From contig JAVTVY010018675.1 of the NCBI GenBank assembly GCA_036873755.1, positions 19,473 to 83,472 on the forward strand: 64,000 nt of DNA, given 5' to 3'. The DNA comes from Hanleya hanleyi (Eukaryota; Mollusca; Polyplacophora; Lepidopleurida; Hanleyidae). The translations under genes were made by a program, and so were the position numbers. Positions 57,201 to 64,000 of this stretch are shown in pieces. The notes beneath the pieces were generated by a model. That model ran no database searches, was not told the origin of the DNA, and saw nothing but the letters and a program-made list of their open reading frames with translations. How positions within the stretch are numbered: position 1 is the stretch's first letter; each line of letters begins with the position of its first letter.

Positions 57201-60200
57201 ACTGGTCCAGGAGATCCCAGTGGAGCCTCCCAAGCCAGAAAAGGTTTGTTTTTCAGTACTCATGCAACACAGTGTGCAATGGCAGGCTAAATCTCAGTTC
57301 TTGGCATATACAATTTTTTAAAAGTGGAAGGCACGGGCACAGGGATATACATGTATAAATCTCTTGTCTTAAAAGTGTTCCTAGAGACAAGTTTCATATA
57401 GAGTTCAAATAGGGCCGCTATTATATTAGCTTATATGCCATGTAGAATTTCACATGATAATGATCACGATATGGGATGAAGTTTACTCCTCACCATTAAA
57501 TCGCGTAAGCTCTGATTTTTTGAGTACGCTATGATAGGTCTCAGATTAAATGGCAAGTGGGGTTTTGTTTGGAGTGTTTCGTATTCCTCCTTCGGTATAT
57601 GGGCCGCTTCAACATTCCTACGGCTATATTGGAGAACAAAGGGAATAAACTCTTTGTTAGCAACTTTATCTGGGTCTATAGGTACTACCAGGCAGCATTT
57701 GTTACCTTCTGCTTTGCGCCTCGCCGTTTAACACTGTCCGGGTCTCACAGACTGTACAGGAGTTGACCAAAGGTTATCTGTCCTCAGGGCAGCGATTGGA
57801 TATCAGCTGTGACTCACCTATATATCTTTTTACAGCATATAGTTCTATGATAATTTATAAAAGGCTACCTTCAAACTAAGAGGCATTGGCACTTTTAAAT
57901 ATAGTTATTAACTGTTTGGTGTATCTCAAGATAAATAGAAGTTTGGTGATAAATACAACATTTAGATAGAGCAGTTCTTTGATGCTGCAAGAATACTGCA
58001 GAAAATGGCAAGACTCGTACACGGGTAAATGGAGCCTAGATAGAGCACGTTCCCTGGGAGAGGATGGTCACATACAAGTAATACACCTTGATACCTGGCC
58101 CAACCTCGTCTTCTACAGATTAGGTCATGTTAACAGAACAGTCTATTCCAGGTCTGATCAAACGTCTGATCTGCATCTCTGAAATAGCCCCAGCACACAC
58201 AGGATCTGGATGTCCTGATGCCGCGGAGAAAATCCGAGAAATATTCTCCTGTATGTTTGGAGTACAAAGTCAGTGTTTTATGGATGCTTGAAACTGGTTC
58301 CAAATAATCTGATTGTTTCGTATTTGAGGATAGAAACTCGAGTCAGCATTCTCATAACAAGTAATAGAATTTCTTGGATCAGACCATCAGGCATATCAAT
58401 CGCCAGAATATTAAGATATTGTGAAGAATCAAAACTACTTGATGGTATCCTGTAACATTGTTAGTCTGCAAGTGTGGCAAAGGGCCAGCATTCGTGTGCA
58501 GTTAAAGAAGTCTGACATCCAAAATCGTCAGCAGCACAGGCATGTGCAGAGCTTATCAGCGCCATTTCTCATCTTGATGTCTCTTGGGGCAGGGCTCTCC
58601 CCTCCAGCAAAAGTCAAGATCGAGATCTTCTCAATTTTAGAAAATTTCAAGCAGGAGCAGGGAAGCTTAAGAAATGAGTGTTTTTCAATAATCTGTTCTC
58701 TTTCAAATTTGGTAATGTTTCTCTTTTCTTTATCAAATGTGTACCAGTCATTGTGTCGTCATACTGACGAATGATCAGTTTAATTTTCCAAAACAACATC
58801 TGGATTTCAGGATCGCATGGCAGCTTTCCAGCTTTTGGCTACAATGTACATCAAGTACATTCAGATATTCCGCCGGCTGGAGCAGTGCTATGACCAAATC
58901 GTCCACCCCCAGAAACGAAGGGTCCTCCGGCATTGTCTCGATGGAACCATGGGAAGGATACTTGAACTCAAACACGAAATGGTCAACTTGGAGTTCTCAG
59001 AGTTCCACTATTTCGATGATGTCCTTTCTGATCTGAAACTAACACCGGTAAGTATCATACTTTGTAACAGGTTAAGGTTTTTTATTTTTTTGGACAGTTA
59101 ATTTTTATTCACCTTCAGGAGAATGGTATAAAATTTGAAAGTGTCTTAAATTGAAAACTGCCATTTTGAGCAATTTTCTTTTATCCTGAAATCAACATGT
59201 TTAATCAGTTTCTTAATAATGGCTCCCTCGACATAGGAGTTGTGCACAAACTAACTATTACGCCGAAGCCCTGACAGGGACAAGCAGAGGGAAACATTTA
59301 TATCTTTGTCCTTCCATATCATCTGTTTATTAAAGAAAATGAAACATCGGAAATATCATTCAAATTACCGTTAAATTATTTCCTATTGATCAAGTAGGTG
59401 CCTCAAAATGGCCAGTTGACAGGCATTTTCACCTTCAACCTCCGGCTAATGAGAACCCGGTTAGTGACTTCCGATCACAGATAAGGAGAATTCGCAATAA
59501 CCTGAACATTTGTATTTTATTTCTGTCTACACGTATCGTTGGTCATGATTTAGTTATACAGAAATTATTCTTAGTAACAAATTATTCAGAGTAACATATT
59601 CACTTTACTTTCAGCGGCACGAACTCCGCGACGAAAACAGGAGTGTTCGAATTTATTGTTTCACAGGTATATTGAAACTACTCCCGTTTTCATTTTATTA
59701 GGATGGAGAAAATCACAACGGAAAAAATCAGCCGTTTTCGAATTAAATTTGGAAGGCGAATTATTAGGGAAATTACTGTATGTCACCTAATTTGAGCATT
59801 CTTCCCCATTTTCAGAGTGATGTGGAGATGCCTATCCCCAAATACTTCATCAACGAGAGAACCAAAGCATTGAAAGAGAGAGAAAAAGTGCTAGGACAGA
59901 TCTTGGCTAAACTTGGACCTCAGGAGAAAGAGTCTGTGAGTGAATTAGTTAGGTATCAGAGTTATCTCCCTTGATGTGATCTTCAGATTATCTCCCTTGA
60001 TTGTGACAACTTGAATATAATTGCAGCTTTACACGACTGTCTCTCAATGTGTACTCTCAATTTCTTTATTACTGTACAACAAAGAAGTGAAGACTACCAT
60101 ACAGGAGTATAATATTCATTTCTTGTGTTGTTTTGAACATTTTGTGCATGACCCTATCGTTTCATGATTGCGATATCTTTGCATGATGGCCCTATCACTT

Positions 60201-63200
60201 TAGTACATCAACATCATGTCAACCTGTTTCTGTTCCTATGAGCTGATGTATGAACAATTATTTTGTTGAATAAATGGTTGAAAGTGTTAAAATCATTCAA
60301 TGAACACAACCAGGAGCCAAAGATTGAAAAAAGTTTGCTCGAAATTGGATTGACATCTGGTCGATAACAGACAGACCTCTGACAGATTTTCTTTAAAGGT
60401 TCAGAAAATCTGCACCTTCAAAAACCCACAATTTTTTTTATAAGAGTTATAACAATGGAAGAGCTGTCACTAATTTGTTCGACATCTTCTTCAGGAGAAA
60501 ATTGAAGTGAAGATGTCTCTGGAAGACGCCATTCGCCTCATTCAAGTCCACGAGAGGGCGAGGCAGGGACGATTACGAGCCAAGTTCATGAGAGACATCA
60601 GACAGCAGGAGGAACGAGAGAGACAAGCTGCCACTCAAGGGGCACCGACCCTTGATCCTGACGTGGCAGCCATTAGAATTCAGAAGGTTTGTAGTCAAAA
60701 ACAGTGTCTGAATTGCACAAAATTTTGCTTAGACTTCACATCAAATTTCATGATACCTCATAATTTGACGCAGTGACAACTTTTGTGACGTCACCCAATC
60801 CATTCTTCATGTTCTTGAAACAACTGGCGAAATTCACCAATTAAACGTCTTCCTGCAAATTATTAAATATAAAGTAGTGCGAGACTCTCCAATTAAAATT
60901 CTATATCGTTAAAATATATAGAGAATTTGGAATATATACACTGAGTATGCACAAAATGACATGGATTTTAGGCATTGAAATAGCAATTGATGTAAACAAT
61001 AATGGTACTGATAGGATTTGAGTGGTAGTGAAAATTAGTGAAACGGCCTAATCATTGGAACATAAAAATAATCAAAAATCGACTGATCCCCAAAATTGTG
61101 TTCGGTATTTGTAACCTTTACTGTATTGATAGCCTTTAGGCTAAATATGAGGAAGATGACATGGATTTAAGTCTACAGTGGGGAGCCACTCTAAGAAAAT
61201 TATTCTTCAGAGTTGAAGGTGATAAACACAGAAAAAATGCTAATTAGAAAAATGTTATGGCTTTTTATTTATATTGAATAACCTTAGAGAGATAAATAAA
61301 CAAATTGCTTATGGATAACAACTTCTAGTTTATTCAGGACGACGTTTCGATACAGGTACTAGTATCGTTCTCAAGTCATTGACTTGAGAACGATACTAGT
61401 ACCTGTATCGAAACGTCGTCCTGAATAAACTAGAAGTTGTTATCCATAAGCAATTTGTTTATTTATCTACTTCCCAACTTCTAAATGCCACTTAAAGAAA
61501 CCTTAGAGAGCATGAAAAGAGCTTTCAGATGATGCAAGAACCATCCTGACTGGTTGAAAATGGCAGGTGATGGACATCAGGTCAAATTTCAATGACCTGT
61601 ATTTCATAAATTAGTTGACCTAGATATACGTAATTTGGGATCCATAGGTTTTTATATAGCCTAACCACCATGCCAAATTTCAGGAAGATAGTGACGATAA
61701 TATCCAGTGTTACAGTTAACCTGGAGTCTCACAAGCTCATTGTTTTGTATGTTTTAACTGCAGTGATAAGACGTATATGTCTCTGTTTGTAGGTGTGGAA
61801 AGGTTTTGCACAGAGACGTCGGACGAAGAGAGAGCGTGACGAGGAGATGATCTTCGTGGGAATGGTAATTAAGCTACATTGATGAATAAATTGCACTTCT
61901 GTATACCCGCTTGAAGCTGTTCGGTAATTTCAAGAATCAGAATAACAGATTTGACTGGCCCTCCCCACTCTCTCCCCCCCCCCCCCACTCTCTTCCCCCC
62001 TCTCACATCTTCTTAATATTCACTCCTGGTCACTTGATATGTTTACAGATATCTAGATATTATATTAATGTTATTAGAAGGTAATTAACTCCCAAACAGT
62101 CTCTCATTTTTCAGGGGAGTGTTTACTCTCCATCGCTCACCTAACTTGAGTTCTTGATCACTCACAAACAGTCCCCGACAAGCAGTAAGGAGTGAAAAGG
62201 AATAGGACCCTACCCGTGGGGTTCCCGGGTGTGAAGAGGAATAGGACCCAACGTCGTAGAGTTGAAAGCGACGTTAAATCATATATTTACTCGCTCACTC
62301 GCCCCTGAAAAATAATAAAAGTAATGGAGAGTAATGATGACAAAGGTGGATCACTCTCCCAAAACAGCAATCACTCTCACAATACAAAATCTAGGAGAGT
62401 GATCAACAACTCTGGCAAATTTTACAGATTTAAGAGACTGTTGAAAGGGTAGGTGCTCAGGAGTTTATATATAGTCATTGAATTTAATTCTGATTTATTA
62501 TCGTATTTCATTTTCTTCTTCCTCAAAGACTCCTCCCTCTTTGCCGACACATCAGAAGAACACTCCACAGGCACTGGCCAATAAGACGGAGACGCAGCGT
62601 AGAATAACACAGGACATGCATGAGCAGGAGTTTCAGCAAGCGCTGGAGACGATCAAGGAGAAGATCCGAGAGACAGAAGGGCCAGACGTAAAGGAAACCA
62701 TGCAGGACCAGATCAGACAGTGGTTCATAGAATGCAGGTCTGTCCTGATCACATCCGTTAATGTTACAAAAGTTACTTCCCTTTTACTGTCTGAAGCAGA
62801 GAATGTCCTGAACATTCTGTAGTGCAACATTAGTCTTCAGTGTAAAACAGGATGATTAAAAGTGGAAATGTGATATAATTTCTTTTTTTTAAATATCTCT
62901 CATTTGAAGGTCTAAAAGAAATATTACTATTAGACCACCCTCTGTAATATGACCCCACCATTGGTACCATAGGGGTGACTACCTCTTCACCCCAATGGTA
63001 CCATAGCTGTATCATAGCGGACACACAACTACCGTTGGTTGGCTCTAGTACTGCTCTGGTACCATTACGGTGAAGAAGTAGTCATCGCTATGGTACCGTA
63101 CCACTGTGTCCGGCTGTGTACACAGAGTTTTCCCTGATGTGGAACGCCCTCCAGCTTCGGGCAGCATGGTTTACCATACCATGTTTGTCTGGCCCATGAG

Positions 63201-63940
63201 GTAGATTAAAGTGCCAAAAATTAGGCTCTCTGACGATCCATTGTGGTCACCAGTGTCTGTAGAGCCTAATTTTCTAAATTTTTGGTTAGGTTTTTGTTAG
63301 GGTTTTGCTAGGGTATGTTTGTTTGGGTCATCGTCGCCGTGTGACCAATAAGGTTAGTCATCGTCGCCGTGTGACCAATAAGGTTAGATGCGACGTTAAA
63401 CTTCTAGCTGCACAGGCACCACCGCGTCACTTTCTTGGGGCTGTGTCAACCGTTTTTATTGCCCACAGCAAAAAATAATGTTCATTCATATTTACTAATT
63501 CTCTCTGAGCAATGAGACAGTGTCTTGCTTTATTTGAAGGAAATAGTACTGTTGAAGGCTGAATCTTCAACTAACTCAAACAAAATTGTTGGTTTCATGC
63601 AAATTGTATGAAACTACTACATCGGTTTGCCAGAAAAGTTGTATATATTTGGTCTGTGCGAAAGAAAAAAATAATAAAATAAAAAGATTGAAAAAAGTGC
63701 TCCCTCCCTCGTCACCTTTTCGTTCCAAACAGTGCCCGTGGAGCTATAAATTAATTTCATTCAGCATAAGTCTCCTTTCGTAGTTTTTGGATTCGTGTCG
63801 AATAATGTGTTCTTTGCTTGCATGATTTCAGGGATGCCACAGGTAAATTCCCTGACTATCCAGATGAGGACGATGGCGGGTCAGCGGTCATCTTTAAAGA
63901 GAAGGACCCCGCTGAACTGGAGGCTGAACTCAAGTCCAAG
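51257..63940 (+). CDS. IQCA1: IQCA1 / DRC11, N-terminal part (gene runs off the right edge)
   Basis: Exons are 51257-51267 (only 11 nt: M-S-H and two bases), 57153-57243, 58811-59047, 59816-59935, 60495-60686, 61793-61864, 62529-62737 and 63832-63940. They give about 347 residues in one frame with GT-AG introns, and the last exon ends at a donor GTTAGT. The N-terminus reads [14 protein letters not shown]. Exon 3 contains [31 protein letters not shown] and FHYFDD, hallmarks of IQ and AAA domain-containing protein 1. An IQ motif ([17 protein letters not shown]) spans the exon 5/6 junction at about residues 211-227; a second IQ-like segment ([18 protein letters not shown]) lies at about 166-183. 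In Chlamydomonas and animals this protein (DRC11) is part of the nexin-dynein regulatory complex of motile axonemes. The AAA+ ATPase domain is not yet reached. The tiny first exon was chosen because it completes the frame and sits next to an X-box-like promoter motif. Confidence 0.95.
51541..52438. mobile_element. Fold-back element, arms about 300 bp (IQCA1 intron 1)
   Basis: TAGTTCAACAAGCTGAACCC at the left end pairs exactly with GGGTTCAGCTTGTTGAACTA at the right end. Arms run to about 51853 and from 52142, with a loop of about 290 bp. The inner ends carry CCGCCGCCATT and AATGGCGG. It begins about 270 bp after the tiny IQCA1 exon 1. Confidence 0.8.
52442..54599. mobile_element. Large fold-back element with TAGCATGACTGCCCGG ends, hosting another element
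   Basis: TAGCATGACTGCCCGGTTAT at 52442 is the exact complement of the right end at 54599. Arms of about 460 and 540 bp pair with divergence (for example ACAAATGAGTTTTGGAATGA at about 54089 against the left arm near 52870). The 52913-53860 element lies in its loop. No transposase is recognisable. Confidence 0.75.
52913..53860. mobile_element. 948-bp inverted-repeat element nested in the larger fold-back
   Basis: The ends CGGCCTAACCGCAAATGC and GCATTTGCGGTTAGGCCG are complementary. Taking GGCC as the terminus, GCTGATTC and GCCGATTC flank it (7 of 8), resembling an 8-bp hAT-type duplication. Subterminal TGTAGCCACA / TGTGGCTACA motifs recur near both ends (52950-53030 and 53770-53830). Confidence 0.65.
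54697..56359. mobile_element. Terminal-inverted-repeat element with ACTCAATTTT subterminal arrays (IQCA1 intron 1)
   Basis: The ends CAGGGGTTATTTTAGACACT and AGTGTCTAGAAAAACCCCTG are imperfect inverted repeats, with AGCTG directly outside both. AACTCAATTT motifs occur three times inside the left end (54720-54800) and about six times inside the right end (56170-56310). Such subterminal repeats are typical transposase-binding arrays. The interior shows no transposase, so it is non-autonomous. Confidence 0.65.
56950..57076 (+). mobile_element. SINE tail with expanded (CACT)n, next to IQCA1 exon 2
   Basis: CGCGATATAGCTGAAATATT, GTTGAAATTGACGTTGAATT and then about 65 bp of CACTCACT/CACA repeat, ending roughly 75 bp before the exon 2 acceptor. 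Confidence 0.65.
61280..61510. mobile_element. Perfect 179-nt palindrome within a 12-bp target duplication (IQCA1 intron 5)
   Basis: Arms 61290-61378 and 61380-61468 are exact complements with a single T between them. AACCTTAGAGAG is repeated at 61280-61291 and 61499-61510, enclosing a 207-bp insert. The motif GTATCGAAACGTCG next to a short stem is of the type seen at ends of Penelope-like and related retroelements. Confidence 0.85.
62180..62305 (+). mobile_element. SINE fragment (10091/13179 family)
   Basis: AGTGAAAAGGAATAGGACCC, GGGGTTCCCGGGTGTGAAGA, AGTTGAAAGCGACGTTAAAT and a short CACTCGC tail, in the intron before IQCA1 exon 7. Confidence 0.6.
63125..63410 (+). mobile_element. SINE-like element, second copy of the 37073-37339 type
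   Basis: CGGGCAGCATGGTTTACC, AATTAGGCTCTCTGACGATC, TTTTTGTTAGGGTTTTGCTA and TGCGACGTTAAACTT match the reverse complement of 37073-37339. A 30-bp block from TCATCGTCGCCGTGTGACCA is duplicated in tandem at 63329-63388. Confidence 0.65.
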
Positions 63941-64000
63941 GTTAGTTAATTATTTGGAATCTCTAGAGTATTTATTAATGGTCATGCATCTCCCTAGTAT

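Noticed and set aside
56950..57358. 133-codon frame with SLTHSLTH repeats
   Set aside because: It is translation of the (CACT)n tail of a SINE running out of frame into IQCA1 exon 2; the genuine exon frame begins after the acceptor at 57152.

Overview
This is eukaryotic nuclear DNA. Genes are split by large introns with canonical GT-AG borders, and most of the window is intron or intergenic sequence full of small repeats. The SINE tails (GCGACGTTAAA followed by a TCACTCAC-type repeat), the roughly 160-bp core-repeat elements ending in a (GGAC)n tract plus a C-run/G-run hairpin, and frequent ACATGTACATGTA-type simple sequence suggest a marine lophotrochozoan, most likely a mollusc. The species cannot be fixed from sequence alone.

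Three conserved genes can be assembled exon by exon with intact frames. (1) HDHD5 (formerly CECR5), + strand, 8 coding exons, 9351-17742, 449 codons, a HAD-superfamily protein with a likely mitochondrial leader. (2) BCAP31, - strand, 7 coding exons, 48949 down to 32048, 237 codons, an ER membrane cargo/quality-control protein ending in a KKDN retrieval signal. (3) IQCA1/DRC11, + strand, 8 exons between 51257 and 63940, a ciliary nexin-dynein regulatory complex subunit. Its AAA+ domain lies beyond the right edge. BCAP31 and IQCA1 are head to head; the sequence just upstream of IQCA1 exon 1 holds an X-box-like (RFX) motif and an ATGGCGG element.

Layout: 1-9350 is repeat-rich with no supported gene. 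9351-17742 is HDHD5, with a pearl/Helitron-like element, SINEs, MITEs and a fold-back element in its introns. 17743-32047 is the HDHD5 3' region followed by a gene-poor stretch of dispersed repeats. 32048-48949 is BCAP31, whose introns hold a roughly 1.8-kb minisatellite starting exactly at a splice donor, a TTAA-flanked element carrying a decayed P2X7 C-terminal (ballast) domain-like sequence, and nested SINE insertions with readable target-site duplications. 48964-51256 is the divergent intergenic/5' region. 51257-63940 is IQCA1, whose 5.9-kb first intron is nearly filled by nested fold-back and terminal-inverted-repeat elements, and whose fifth intron holds a perfect 179-nt palindrome flanked by a 12-bp direct repeat.

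The three genes do not form a pathway (mitochondrial phosphatase-like protein, ER chaperone/retrieval protein, axonemal protein). The most unusual content is in the repeats: several modular SINE families, including a 5S-rRNA-derived one, sharing a 3' motif; arrays of nuclear-receptor DR1 sites in a repeat element; and a minisatellite built of splice-donor copies.
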